From contig NZ_VIUE01000018.1 in NCBI RefSeq assembly GCF_007828215.1, forward strand, positions 59,617 through 123,616: a stretch of DNA of 64,000 nucleotides, written 5' to 3'. Every line of letters begins with the position of its first letter. Positions within the stretch are counted from its first letter, which is position 1. Made by a program: the position numbers and the translations under genes. The notes below the pieces were generated by a model. It was given only the letters and a program-made list of their open reading frames with translations. It had not been told where the DNA came from and searched no databases. This document shows, in pieces, positions 53,413-61,313 of the stretch. Origin of the DNA: Pseudomonas sp. SJZ074 (GTDB lineage: Bacteria; Pseudomonadota; Gammaproteobacteria; Pseudomonadales; Pseudomonadaceae).

Positions 53413-53586
53413 TCATAGAAGCGGCATCAGTAAATCTGTGGTCTTGCTCGCGCCTCCTACCGGGTCATTCGCCAGTTTGGTCAACACCTCGTCCGCCGTC
53501 GCAGTTCTGCGCGTTGGTAGCCTTTCGGGGCTATCGGATCGCCGGTCGCCAGTAGTGGCAGCGCGATTTTGTTCACCTGACTTCAT
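53413..53586 (-). CDS. Small basic protein in the position of lambda N
   Basis: A 57-residue ORF (MKSGEQNRAATTGDRRSDSP...) with an Arg-rich N-terminal half (DRRSDSPERLPTRRTATADE), first after the boxA at 53652. GGGGCGAG precedes the ATG. Position and basic N-terminus would suit an N-like antiterminator, but no sequence similarity is claimed. Confidence 0.4.
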   Translation of the reverse strand: MKSGEQNRAATTGDRRSDSPERLPTRRTATADEVLTKLANDPVGGASKTTDLLMPLL

Positions 53587-53623
53587 CTCGCCCCACAGGT
53601 GTGGCCGGGGCTGACCTCCCAGC

Positions 53624-53665
53624 GTGAGCCGGGTAATCGTTTATGGCGCGGATTGTTAAAGAGCG
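53624..53665 (-). promoter_or_regulatory. nut-like site: boxA and hairpin
   Basis: On the minus strand CGCTCTTTAACAAT (53665-53652) matches the boxA consensus of rRNA and lambdoid antitermination sites. About 17 bases downstream CCCGGC TCAC GCTGGG can pair as a six-base stem (one G-U), in the place of boxB. Confidence 0.7.
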
Positions 53666-53707
53666 GCGGGTCTGTTGAGGCCCTGGCGCCTTGTTGCTTG
53701 GCGTTGA

Positions 53708-53767
53708 GGTAAATTTACCATTTGGAAATTACCTGTCAATGCATATTGGTAAATAAATTGGTAAACA
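53708..53767 (-). promoter_or_regulatory. Leftward early promoter with repressor operators (PL/OL-like)
   Basis: Minus-strand TTGACA (53739-53734), 16-bp spacer, TAAATT (53717-53712). The -10 lies inside the palindrome GGTAAATTTACC (53708-53719); related half-sites are GGAAATTACC (53723-53732) and GGTAAATAAATTGGTAAAC (53748-53766). The same motif recurs at 57345-57395, so one repressor should control both. Confidence 0.8.
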
Positions 53768-53816
53768 ATTCGCTGAGTCAGGTAAATGACCGAAGCGCTT
53801 CCATTTTTTGTGGGCG

Positions 53817-53841
53817 AAAAAAAGCCCGCTCTTGGCGGGCT
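53817..53841 (-). terminator. Terminator after the superinfection-immunity gene
   Basis: Minus-strand AGCCCGC, loop, GCGGGCT followed by TTTTTT. Confidence 0.9.
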
Positions 53842-53858
53842 GGGAGTGGTGCGTTTCT

Positions 53859-54269
53859 TCAGGCGGGCTGCTGATCAAGGTCGGAGCCGCAGTATCTACA
53901 TTTCTTGGCCGCAGCTTTGATTGTTTCCGCGCAATAAGGACAATCTTTGGTCTCGGCGGTGGCAGCAATGTCCTCGGCGTGCGTGGTTGTTTCCGGCCGG
54001 CCCAAAGCTTCGGGTGATGGTTTGTTTAAAGCCCAGATAAAGGCTGCAACCCAGCCGACGAATGTCCATCCCGCCAGAAGGTTGAGCGCAAAAATGGGTG
54101 TGGCTTTGGGGTGTTCACCTATGGCGCAGATCGTCGGGTAGAAATACAGCGCAACGGCGCAAGGGAAGAAAACGATACTCGCGATCAAGGCGATGCCGTT
54201 ATTACCGCTGCCAATCAAAAAACTGATCAGGCAAACCGCCGCCAGGATGACAAGACCAAAAATTTTCAC
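53859..54269 (-). CDS. Superinfection-immunity-like membrane protein with zinc ribbon
   Basis: A 136-residue protein. Residues 1-85 have two or three membrane helices and the pattern YPTICAIGEHPKATPIFALN then LLAGWTFVGWVAAFIWAL, typical of the phage superinfection-immunity (Imm-like) family. Residues 108-130 form a zinc ribbon (CPYCAETI ... CRYCGSDL). It would block DNA entry of related phages from the inner membrane. It is transcribed in the lysogenic direction, apart from the early promoter. Confidence 0.85.
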   Translation of the reverse strand: MKIFGLVILAAVCLISFLIGSGNNGIALIASIVFFPCAVALYFYPTICAIGEHPKATPIFALNLLAGWTFVGWVAAFIWALNKPSPEALGRPETTTHAEDIAATAETKDCPYCAETIKAAAKKCRYCGSDLDQQPA

Positions 54270-54409
54270 CGTTAAACTCCCTGTATTGAAGCGCGAATTT
54301 TAGCATTCATGGCGCCAGGCCACCGTCGATTGAGCCGTCAGTCGCGAAGGCTGAACGCTTGGGTCCGACCTGGTCTCTACCGGTTCACAAGCTACCGAGG
54401 CAAGACGCC

Positions 54410-54628
54410 ATGAGTGATGATCGTAGAGAGCAGGCCCTGGAGGCCTGGCACAAGCTGCTGGACGAACCGGAAGTCCGAATGGACGCCGAGGAGCAGTATG
54501 ACGAGCTGCTAAAGATGGCAGACGAATTCAAAGTGCAGGGAATCATCGATAGGGACGATTGGCGGGATTTGGTTGAGCAGGCGGGCGCTTTCTATGCGCA
54601 TGCCATTGAGGAGGGGGCGGCGCCATAG
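54410..54628 (+). CDS. Small acidic phage protein (72 residues)
   Basis: MSDDRREQALEAWHKLLDEP... , highly charged and helical, ending EEGAAP. GAGG precedes the ATG. It is the only plus-strand gene in the lysogeny module. Function unknown. Confidence 0.6.
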   Translation: MSDDRREQALEAWHKLLDEPEVRMDAEEQYDELLKMADEFKVQGIIDRDDWRDLVEQAGAFYAHAIEEGAAP

Positions 54629-54689
54629 GGGGAGGGTGCGTGCGGCCTACAGAATAGCGAGGGGGAGCTCGCAAGACGCTGCTCTATTA

Positions 54690-55193
54690 TCACTTTTGAC
54701 GGCACGAGCTGAGAAAGTTTCTGATAGAAGCGGATATCCTGTAGCGAAGAGGGCCCCGATACAGCGTACTGAATTCCTCCTCAAGTCTATCTCTTAGAGA
54801 GTCAGCAGAGTAATAAATTGATTCGATAATTTCAGCGTTCGGCTCTTGCTTGGAAAAGTGACTAGTCTCAAAGTTATCGAGAGTAATAGATTTCTTAAGT
54901 TCAATGAAGGCGTTATTTAAAAGTTGGCTTTCAAATCGCAAATAACGGATTTTTGCACTAAGTCTTGTAATTTTGAGATTTATCTCTTTTTCCATAATGG
55001 AGTTTCTTTCATCCGCTTGATGATATCTCGAAGCGGCATCCTCCAATAGTTCTATGCTCTCAACTATTTCGCTAAGCGCGGAGCGCAATTCTTTGCGCTC
55101 TTCTCTTTTGTTGTTTTGCCAATTGACAATTATCCACCCAATGATTACGGTGGCGGGTGTCAAATAATTAGTGTAGGCGCTTGGATTTTCCAA
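54690..55193 (-). CDS. Membrane-anchored coiled-coil protein of the cI-linked cassette
   Basis: A 167-residue protein with one N-terminal membrane segment (TPATVIIGWIIVNW, about residues 12-25) and a long charged helical body facing the cytoplasm. It overlaps the DUF4325 gene by 26 bp and is last of the cassette. Codon use is AT-rich compared with the rest of the prophage. No family recognised. Confidence 0.7.
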   Translation of the reverse strand: MENPSAYTNYLTPATVIIGWIIVNWQNNKREERKELRSALSEIVESIELLEDAASRYHQADERNSIMEKEINLKITRLSAKIRYLRFESQLLNNAFIELKKSITLDNFETSHFSKQEPNAEIIESIYYSADSLRDRLEEEFSTLYRGPLRYRISASIRNFLSSCRQK

Positions 55194-55494
55194 GGCTTCC
55201 CCTTATGTACGACTGGATTTCGCTAATCAAACTAGTATCTTTAGATACTAGCTTAATCGTGGTAAGTACCTTCTCGGCAGGGAATCCTAGCCGGACAAGT
55301 CCGCCGAATGCTTCCTCTAGGAACGAAGACCCATAGCCCCTGGCACCGTCCAAATCAATCACAAGCTGCTCATCGGAATTCAGCGCAGGTGCGAGGAATC
55401 GCTCCCGGAAAAGCTCTCCGCTGAATGGGCCATCGTCCTTGAAGCGCCCAGCAGGAAATTTCGTAAAATCGTTTGCAATGCTGATGGTTCTCAC
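55168..55494 (-). CDS. DUF4325 STAS-like protein of the cI-linked cassette
   Basis: A 108-residue protein. FTKFPAGRFKDDGPFSGELF and LVIDLDGARGYGSSFLEEAF match the DUF4325 STAS-like pattern. Such proteins are found paired with GHKL ATPases and have no defined role; they may act like anti-sigma-antagonist partners. The start overlaps the stop of the ATPase gene (ATGA). Confidence 0.8.
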   Translation of the reverse strand: MRTISIANDFTKFPAGRFKDDGPFSGELFRERFLAPALNSDEQLVIDLDGARGYGSSFLEEAFGGLVRLGFPAEKVLTTIKLVSKDTSLISEIQSYIRGSLGKSKRLH

Positions 55495-56513
55495 GATGCT
55501 GACCTCAACGGCAGAGGCATCTGCCAGTAAATCACGGTGCCCATAATCGAGTCTGTAAAGTCGCCGGAATCAGGTACGCCCGACTTAATAGAATACCACC
55601 CTTTGTTACTGAGTATCAGAGCTTTTCCGCCGTTGCAAGAGCTTATGGTTTCAATGATTTGCCTAAGGCCCTTGCCTCTGTGCTGCTTCTTGGTTCGGGT
55701 TCGGCTATCCCTCACCGCCCCCTCAATCTGTCTTCCCTGCGTCATATTTAACCTGTCCATAAGGTGCCAAAGCCTAGGTCTGGTGTGGGGGAGGGAGGCT
55801 GGTATCCCTACACCTAGATCACAAAATACCACCGAAAGTTTCCCGTCCTTCTCTTGAGAGAACATCCACCAGGGACGGTAGTCCGGATCGGTAGTGATCC
55901 CGTCGCCTCTCGGGCCGATGTAGGCATGCTGGTGTGCATTAGTCATCGCTTCCGTGATGCCAGTGTATAGCTCGGTTTGTAACGATTCTGTGATACGTCC
56001 GTCGTAAAACCCTAAAATTTCATCGTATTTTTCGCCCAGCGCTCCCTGCCCCCGGGCACTTCTCCAATTGACTACATCCCCATCAAGGCACTCCGTGCGG
56101 TTCTTCGTGCGTAGAAGTCTAGACAGTCCAATTTGTTGCAAAACTTGAGCTGCCTTATTGCTTTTTGGAATCGTACTTCGGATTCTTAAGCCAGCGACAT
56201 TTTCCAACAGTCGTGAAAGTTCAGCATAAAGCAAGATGGTTGCGCCAGCGGAGAATTTTCTTGTTTCAGAAAAGTCAATCCAAACTTTTCGGCAGCCGTT
56301 GTTAATGGCGGTTCTAATCTTTTCAAGAAATATTATCGAAAGCTTTCTGGTTTTTGCGGTGAGAATATCAAACTCGAATGGAGCCTTTAACACACTATAT
56401 TTCGGTAGTGGCACTGGCCCGCAAGAGACTCTGTTGGTTTTCTTGGTTTTTGCAAGCTCATCTTTAGCCCTGCGCGCAAGCCAGAAAACGAGATGTGCGT
56501 TGCTTTTTTTCAA
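55491..56513 (-). CDS. STAS plus GHKL-ATPase protein of the cI-linked cassette
   Basis: A 340-residue protein. Residues about 50-120 look like a STAS domain (VWIDFSETRKFSAGATILLY); residues about 175-330 carry the GHKL ATPase boxes: N box GITEAMTNAHQHAY, G1 box FCDLGVGIPASL and G2 box HRGKGLRQI. There is no kinase dimerisation domain, receiver or membrane segment. It starts 32 bp behind the cI stop, so it should be expressed in the lysogen. It may be a stress- or phage-sensing switch; function unknown. Confidence 0.8.
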   Translation of the reverse strand: MKKSNAHLVFWLARRAKDELAKTKKTNRVSCGPVPLPKYSVLKAPFEFDILTAKTRKLSIIFLEKIRTAINNGCRKVWIDFSETRKFSAGATILLYAELSRLLENVAGLRIRSTIPKSNKAAQVLQQIGLSRLLRTKNRTECLDGDVVNWRSARGQGALGEKYDEILGFYDGRITESLQTELYTGITEAMTNAHQHAYIGPRGDGITTDPDYRPWWMFSQEKDGKLSVVFCDLGVGIPASLPHTRPRLWHLMDRLNMTQGRQIEGAVRDSRTRTKKQHRGKGLRQIIETISSCNGGKALILSNKGWYSIKSGVPDSGDFTDSIMGTVIYWQMPLPLRSAS

Positions 56514-56545
56514 TTACATGCTTCCTGCGTAGTTTATTGAATTAG

Positions 56546-57316
56546 CTATCTCGAATACATTGCCCACCAGAACACATGCCCCAGGATCGAGATCTGCTGC
56601 TCCTGGATCTGCTGGAACGTGTAGTCCTCGTCCGGGTGCTCGTCCCGGTTAAAGCTGCGAAGCCTGATCCCTGTGGGTAGGCGGTACACCTGTTTCACAC
56701 GGAGTTGACCGTTGTGGTTGATGGCATACATGTCACCGTCGACGATATCGCTCAGGGTGTTCTTGCCGATGTTCACGCCCACGGTAGCGCCGTCACGCAG
56801 CACTGGAAGCATGCTGTTCCCGCCGACCTTCACGCATTTGGCATTGCTGAACTGAACGCCGTTATGGCGTAGGTCCTTCTTGAAAAAACGCAGCCTGGCG
56901 CTGTCGCTTTCCTCAATTACGAACCGGCCGGAGCCGGCGGCCAACTCTACTTCCTGAAGGAAAGGGACGTAGACCTCGTCGTCGTCGAGGGGCGTTTCGT
57001 CGTCCCAAGTCTCAATGGGCGCGAGCGGAATATCGACTTGGATCCGATGCTTCGCAGCTCCAGTCGCAGACGCTGCCGATAACTCACCCTCGCTCAATGG
57101 TCGATCAAGCGACCCAGGAGCGAGACCGCACTTCAATTCGAAGTCGCGCGCCATTTTCTCCCCGATATTTCGGAGATGCTCAGTTTTGTCGGTGAAGAGC
57201 CTCGAGATGTATGAAGGCTGCTTGTCCACCTTGGCGGCGAAATCAGCATCTTTCCCACCGAAATCGCGATCAATGATCTGGCGGACCCGGGCCCTGCGTA
57301 TGTCTTTGATATCCAT
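56546..57316 (-). CDS. CI-type phage repressor with S24 peptidase domain
   Basis: A 256-residue repressor. The N-terminal helix-turn-helix (FAAKVDKQPSYISRLFTDKT) binds operators; the C-terminal LexA/S24 domain has the catalytic Ser in GGNSMLPVLRDGA, Lys in QLRVKQVYRL, and a likely Ala-Gly cleavage site in VELAAGSGRF. It should keep the prophage silent and be cleaved in the SOS response. It diverges from the Cro-like gene across the OR-like region and leads the cassette at 54690-56513. Confidence 0.92.
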   Translation of the reverse strand: MDIKDIRRARVRQIIDRDFGGKDADFAAKVDKQPSYISRLFTDKTEHLRNIGEKMARDFELKCGLAPGSLDRPLSEGELSAASATGAAKHRIQVDIPLAPIETWDDETPLDDDEVYVPFLQEVELAAGSGRFVIEESDSARLRFFKKDLRHNGVQFSNAKCVKVGGNSMLPVLRDGATVGVNIGKNTLSDIVDGDMYAINHNGQLRVKQVYRLPTGIRLRSFNRDEHPDEDYTFQQIQEQQISILGHVFWWAMYSR

Positions 57317-57344
57317 CCCCCATTAGAACCTTTATTTCCCTTTG

Positions 57345-57396
57345 GGGAAATTACCTTTACTTGGTAAACATTTATGGTAAATTCATGCATAAATGA
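57345..57396 (+). promoter_or_regulatory. Rightward early promoter with repressor operators (PR/OR-like)
   Basis: TTTACT (57356-57361), 16-bp spacer, TAAATT (57378-57383). GGGAAATTACC, GGTAAAC and GGTAAATTC half-sites surround it, like those at the leftward promoter. Confidence 0.75.
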
Positions 57397-57414
57397 ACCA
57401 GAAGGTAAATCCAT

Positions 57415-57627
57415 ATGGACTTCCCCACGTACGCAAAGCAGCTTCCGCGCGGCGGAAGAAAACGCCTCGCCTTCAGCCTCGGCATCCCGGCGAGCTACCT
57501 GTCTCGACTCATCTCAGGTGATCGCTCCATTACTGCCGAGCGCGCCATCCAGATTGAGCATGCAACAGGCGGAAAGGTGACGCGACAGGAGTGCCTGCCG
57601 GACATCCAGTGGAAGCACGCTAGTTAA
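57415..57627 (+). CDS. Cro-like regulator of the YdaS family
   Basis: A 70-residue HTH protein (LPRGGRKRLAFSLGIPASYL then SRLISGDRSITAERAIQIEH) of the YdaS/Cro type. It is the first rightward gene and diverges from cI. It should repress cI and early promoters during lytic growth. Confidence 0.85.
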   Translation: MDFPTYAKQLPRGGRKRLAFSLGIPASYLSRLISGDRSITAERAIQIEHATGGKVTRQECLPDIQWKHAS

Positions 57628-57713
57628 GCATTGCTTTCGCACCCCAACCCGTTGAGCAAATGATCGCCCGCGTACTGGCAGGGCGCCACGGAAACAGTTT
57701 TGAGGATTTACGA

Positions 57714-58136
57714 ATGGAAAATTTTCTGCGGGCCTGCCAGAGCGCTGTCCTGGACAACGAAGCCAAGACCCTTGCGGGAAAGATGGGCGTTCCGCACGTC
57801 AGCCTGCTTCAGCGCGCCAACCCTGACAACGATGCTCACCACCTAACCGTGGATCATCTGTTCGGGATTCTGCTGCACACCGGTGACATGCGACCGCTGC
57901 AAGCGCTGGCAAATGAGTTTGGCTTCGACCTGGTTTCGAGGGCCGCACCTGAGCCGCAAGCGCTGACCCGATCGCTTATCAGCGTAGGCAAGGAGGTCGC
58001 CGACCTGACCATCGCCGTGCATCAGGCCCTGGAAGACAGTCATGTCAGTACGTTTGAAAAGGCCCTGATCCGCCAGGAGATCAACCATGTCCGCCAAAGC
58101 CTGGACGTGATGGATGCGTCGGTAAAGGTCGCCTGA
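57714..58136 (+). CDS. CII-family phage regulator
   Basis: A 140-residue protein from the ATG at 57714 (GAGG 9 bases upstream). LSVGKEV-like and the region AKTLAGKMGVPHVSLLQRAN then HHLTVDHLFGILLHTGDMRP match the phage regulatory CII family. It probably promotes lysogeny. The frame opens earlier (57660) without a ribosome site. Confidence 0.78.
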   Translation: MENFLRACQSAVLDNEAKTLAGKMGVPHVSLLQRANPDNDAHHLTVDHLFGILLHTGDMRPLQALANEFGFDLVSRAAPEPQALTRSLISVGKEVADLTIAVHQALEDSHVSTFEKALIRQEINHVRQSLDVMDASVKVA

Positions 58137-58226
58137 AAATTTGCCGCGCATGCGCAGGTTTTCATACACCCAAATCGGTGTACTTCAGGGTTGCACTATC
58201 AATTAGCGGACCCGAAGCGGCAGGCA

Positions 58227-58252
58227 TAAAAAAGCCGACGGTCGAGGGTCGG
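58227..58252. terminator. Hairpin with T-run on the minus strand
   Basis: AGCCGAC, loop GGTCGAGG, GTCGGCT; the minus strand continues TTTTTTATGC. It could end antisense transcription or act as a site requiring antitermination in the rightward operon. Confidence 0.65.
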
Positions 58253-58282
58253 CTAATTCGATAACACTTGAGAAGCGCAATT

Positions 58283-59134
58283 ATGCAGAGCCAACCTACT
58301 TCAAGCAACACCCGGCCATATGTCACGACACGTTTTGGCAATACAGAAAACGTGTCGCGCGATTCATCAGTTATTCCTTTCGACTTCGATGGCGCAGCCG
58401 TCCGGGTAATCACGGACAACCTTGGCGATCCCTGGTTTGTTGCACGTGACGTCGCCGACGCACTTGGCTACTCCAAGCCAGAGAATGCTGTGGCCCGTCA
58501 CTGCAAGGCCGCAACCACTACCCCGAAACAGGGTGGTGGTTTCATGACCGTCATCCCGGAGCGCGACCTGTACCGCTTGGTGATGAAGTCCAAGCTGCCT
58601 TCCGCTGAAAAATTCGAAGAGTGGGTAGTGGGCCAGGTCCTGCCGGCCATTCGAAAAACCGGCGAGTTCTCCACCCGGGGCCCGAACAATTCCAAGATCG
58701 TCGGTGAGCTCGCCATCCTGGAATGCTTCGACCGCCTGCTCAAGCCGGCCCCATCAAGCAAGATGATGATGCTCGCCCAGATCGCAACCAATAACGGACT
58801 CGACGCCAAGTTTCTCCCGGGCTACGCCGTGGACGCCGCGCCCGATGCCGCCGGCGGTTCCTCTATGCCCACCAAATCGGTCACGGCCTTGTTGAAGGAC
58901 AACGGCATCCGCTGCTCTCCGGCCGGCTTCAACAATGCCTTGGCGACCCACGGCTTTCTCAAACAGCTCCAGCGCAAGAACTCCAAACAGGAAATGGTCG
59001 ACTTCTGGTCCGTGACTGAGAAGGGCCTCCAGTACGGCAAGAACCTCACTAGCCCTCAATGCCCACGCGAGACGCAGCCTCACTGGTACGTCGATCGCTT
59101 TCTGGAGCTGGCTGCTCTGGTCGGGAAGGCCTGA
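58283..59134 (+). CDS. Phage antirepressor with Bro-N domain
   Basis: A 283-residue protein. Residues about 35-125 form a Bro-N domain (VITDNLGDPWFVARDVADAL, GYSKPENAVARHCK, VIPERDLYRLVMKSKLPSAE), and the C-terminal part resembles phage antirepressor/KilA-C regions. It may counter the repressor or regulate replication. It precedes the replication gene by 1 bp. Confidence 0.82.
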   Translation: MQSQPTSSNTRPYVTTRFGNTENVSRDSSVIPFDFDGAAVRVITDNLGDPWFVARDVADALGYSKPENAVARHCKAATTTPKQGGGFMTVIPERDLYRLVMKSKLPSAEKFEEWVVGQVLPAIRKTGEFSTRGPNNSKIVGELAILECFDRLLKPAPSSKMMMLAQIATNNGLDAKFLPGYAVDAAPDAAGGSSMPTKSVTALLKDNGIRCSPAGFNNALATHGFLKQLQRKNSKQEMVDFWSVTEKGLQYGKNLTSPQCPRETQPHWYVDRFLELAALVGKA

Positions 59135-59135
59135 T

Positions 59136-60113
59136 ATGCAATTCACCGTGACGATCAACCAGGCGAAGGCGCTTGAGTGGGGGTTGAACTCCCAGCAGGC
59201 GCTGCTGTTCGCGTTCGTCTACGGCTGCCCAAGTTGGGCGAAAGCGATGAAGACTGATGACGGTATTTTCTTTGCCCTGAGCAAGGCAAAGATCGTCGAG
59301 GAGTTGCCTCTGCTGACCGATAAGCCCGACACGGCGTATCGCATGCTGAAGGCGCTGGAGGAGGCTGGACTGATCGAGCTGTCCAGCACTGCGAACATCA
59401 CTCTTTTTCGCCTGACTGAAAAGGCTGCCGAGTGGAACAAGAAACAGGATGGGTCGGAAAAATATCCGACCCCACCAGAAACAAAGGGTCGGAAAAAAAT
59501 CCGATCTACCTCGGAAAAATCTCCGAGCAAGGTCGGAGAAAAATCCGAGCCAGGGTCGGAAAAATCTCCGACAAATCAGGATACCAATCATCAGGATACC
59601 AATCAGGGTACCAGTCATAGCTTGCAGGACGAGTCGGGCAAGCCGACCCAGTCCCGCGGTTTGACCTTGGTGGTTGATCGCATCGAGGCGCCCCGGGTTG
59701 AGATCCCCGCCGACATGCCTGGCCCCAAGGACCAGAGCTGTAAAACCTTCAAGGTCTGGGCGAACTACGCCATGGCATACCGCAAGCGCTACAGCACCTG
59801 GCCGGTCTGGAATGCCAAAGTTGGCGGGCAGCTGGGCCAGCTTGTCGACCGCCTCGGCGTCGATGTGGCTCACCACGTCGCTGCGCACTTCCTGAGAACC
59901 AGCGATGCCGCTGTTCTGCGCAAGTGCCACAGCCTCAACGAACTCCTGGCAAACGCAGAGAGCTACCACACCCAGTGGGTCACCGGGCAGCGCATCAACG
60001 GCACGACCGCGCGCCAGATGGAGCGGACCGAGGCAAACCTCTCCGCAGCGGAGCAGGCCGCCCAATTGGTTCTGGCAAAACGCCAAGCAGGTGACCGCAA
60101 TGAATACCTTTGA
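59136..60113 (+). CDS. Phage replication initiation (O-like) protein
   Basis: A 325-residue protein. The N-terminal winged-helix region (about residues 1-105, LNSQQALLFAFVYGCPSWAK ... MLKALEEAGLIELSS) is of the type found in phage replication initiators; a linker of charged repeats (about 106-160) follows, and a helical C-terminal region (about 190-320). The linker DNA contains five iterons, as in lambda O, so the protein probably binds its own gene as origin. Confidence 0.78.
   Translation: MQFTVTINQAKALEWGLNSQQALLFAFVYGCPSWAKAMKTDDGIFFALSKAKIVEELPLLTDKPDTAYRMLKALEEAGLIELSSTANITLFRLTEKAAEWNKKQDGSEKYPTPPETKGRKKIRSTSEKSPSKVGEKSEPGSEKSPTNQDTNHQDTNQGTSHSLQDESGKPTQSRGLTLVVDRIEAPRVEIPADMPGPKDQSCKTFKVWANYAMAYRKRYSTWPVWNAKVGGQLGQLVDRLGVDVAHHVAAHFLRTSDAAVLRKCHSLNELLANAESYHTQWVTGQRINGTTARQMERTEANLSAAEQAAQLVLAKRQAGDRNEYL
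59454..59571 (+). other. Iteron cluster: probable phage replication origin
   Basis: Five 16-bp copies of TCGGAAAAATCTCCGA-type palindromes start at 59454, 59489, 59511, 59533 and 59556 (spacing 35, 22, 22, 23). They are followed by direct repeats CAGGATACCAATCA near 59577-59620. Placement inside the initiator gene matches lambda ori. Confidence 0.85.
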
Positions 60114-60897
60114 AATGAACGACCAGCAGGTCGCCGGACTGGCCTCTGCCATCTGCGCCACTGCCGAAGCCATGGGCCAGGAAATGAACCCGGGCACCGC
60201 GGCGATGATGGCCGAAGACCTTTGCGTTTACCCGGTGCCCGTCGTCAAGGCCGCGCTGAAGGCATGCCGCTTCGAGGTGAAGGGCAAGCTGTCCATGGCC
60301 GACATCCTCCAGCGCGTTCAGTCATCCGACGGCCGCCCAGGAAAGGACGAAGCCTGGGCCATCGCCATGACCACGAACGACGAGTTCGAAACCGTGGTGC
60401 TGACCGACGAAATCCAGTTGGCCCTTGCCGCTGCAAAGCCTGTCCTCGATGCGGGTGACAAGATCGGCGCGCGGATGGCGTTCATCAGCGCGTACGAACG
60501 CTTTGTAGGCCAGTCTCGTGAAGACGCCAAGCCGGTCAACTGGCACGTCTCCGTTGGCTTCGACGCCAACCGGCGGATCCAGGCCGTGACCAAGGCCATG
60601 GAGCTGAAGCGAATTCCCCGCGAGCACGGGCAGAAGTACCTGGCTGACCTCAGTGTGACACCGGTCACCGAGGATGGCCGCGCCATCGTTGGGCTGCTTA
60701 CCGGCACGGTAACTCGCCCAGCTCCAGGACTCCGGGAAAAGCTCGAAGGTGTGAAGAGCTCGATGATGGAAATGCGTCAGGCCAGCGAGAAGAAAAAAAC
60801 GGAGATGCGGATTGAAGCGGCCACCGAGTTGGCTGATCGCCGGGCGCTGCTGATTCGGCAGGCCCAGAAATTGGAAGTGGAGAGGGCGCCGCAATGA
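60100..60897 (+). CDS. Hypothetical protein of the replication module
   Basis: A 265-residue protein from the ATG at 60100, overlapping the O-like gene by 14 bp. Residues 1-75 (NPGTAAMMAEDLCVYPVPVV and AALKACRFEVKGKLSMADIL) form a helical domain; the C-terminal 50 residues are a charged coil. Its position corresponds to lambda P, a helicase loader, but I see no clear homology. Confidence 0.65.
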   Translation: MNTFEMNDQQVAGLASAICATAEAMGQEMNPGTAAMMAEDLCVYPVPVVKAALKACRFEVKGKLSMADILQRVQSSDGRPGKDEAWAIAMTTNDEFETVVLTDEIQLALAAAKPVLDAGDKIGARMAFISAYERFVGQSREDAKPVNWHVSVGFDANRRIQAVTKAMELKRIPREHGQKYLADLSVTPVTEDGRAIVGLLTGTVTRPAPGLREKLEGVKSSMMEMRQASEKKKTEMRIEAATELADRRALLIRQAQKLEVERAPQ

Positions 60898-61313
60898 CCA
60901 TCGACAAACAAAAACTCCAGAAGCTGCTGTGGGCCGAGGTGGCCGCATGGAGCGCATCGTCGTCTGACTGGCTGAGCAATTCTGAAGCGCTGGAGGAGTT
61001 CCTGGGTAAGCAGACGCTTGGGGAGGTGGCGCTGGAGCTGCTGGCAGAGAACGAGGCGCTGCGCAAGATAATCAGCGATAGCGCGACCTCCTGTGGTGCG
61101 GCGGTATCTGTGGAATGCAGCCTGGACTTCATGGCGCATCTCCCTATCGAGATCTTTTCCGTGATTTCCAAGCTGCGCAAGGATGCCGAACGCCTGCAAA
61201 GCTCTACTGCTTTCGTGCAGAAGTTGTGTGATGCCGCAGGAAGGCAGCCAAGTGTGGCGACAGGGTATTTGCACCACATCCTGTCAACCATGGCCCAGGG
61301 AGAGCAGCCATGA
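60894..61313 (+). CDS. Hypothetical phage protein
   Basis: A 139-residue helical protein starting MTIDKQKLQKLLWAEVAAWS, coupled by ATGA overlaps to both neighbours. Unrecognised. Confidence 0.65.
   Translation: MTIDKQKLQKLLWAEVAAWSASSSDWLSNSEALEEFLGKQTLGEVALELLAENEALRKIISDSATSCGAAVSVECSLDFMAHLPIEIFSVISKLRKDAERLQSSTAFVQKLCDAAGRQPSVATGYLHHILSTMAQGEQP

Noticed and set aside
59454..59620. CRISPR-like array
   Set aside because: The 16-bp repeats are close-set palindromes without spacers of fixed length, they lie within a coding gene, and no cas gene is present.
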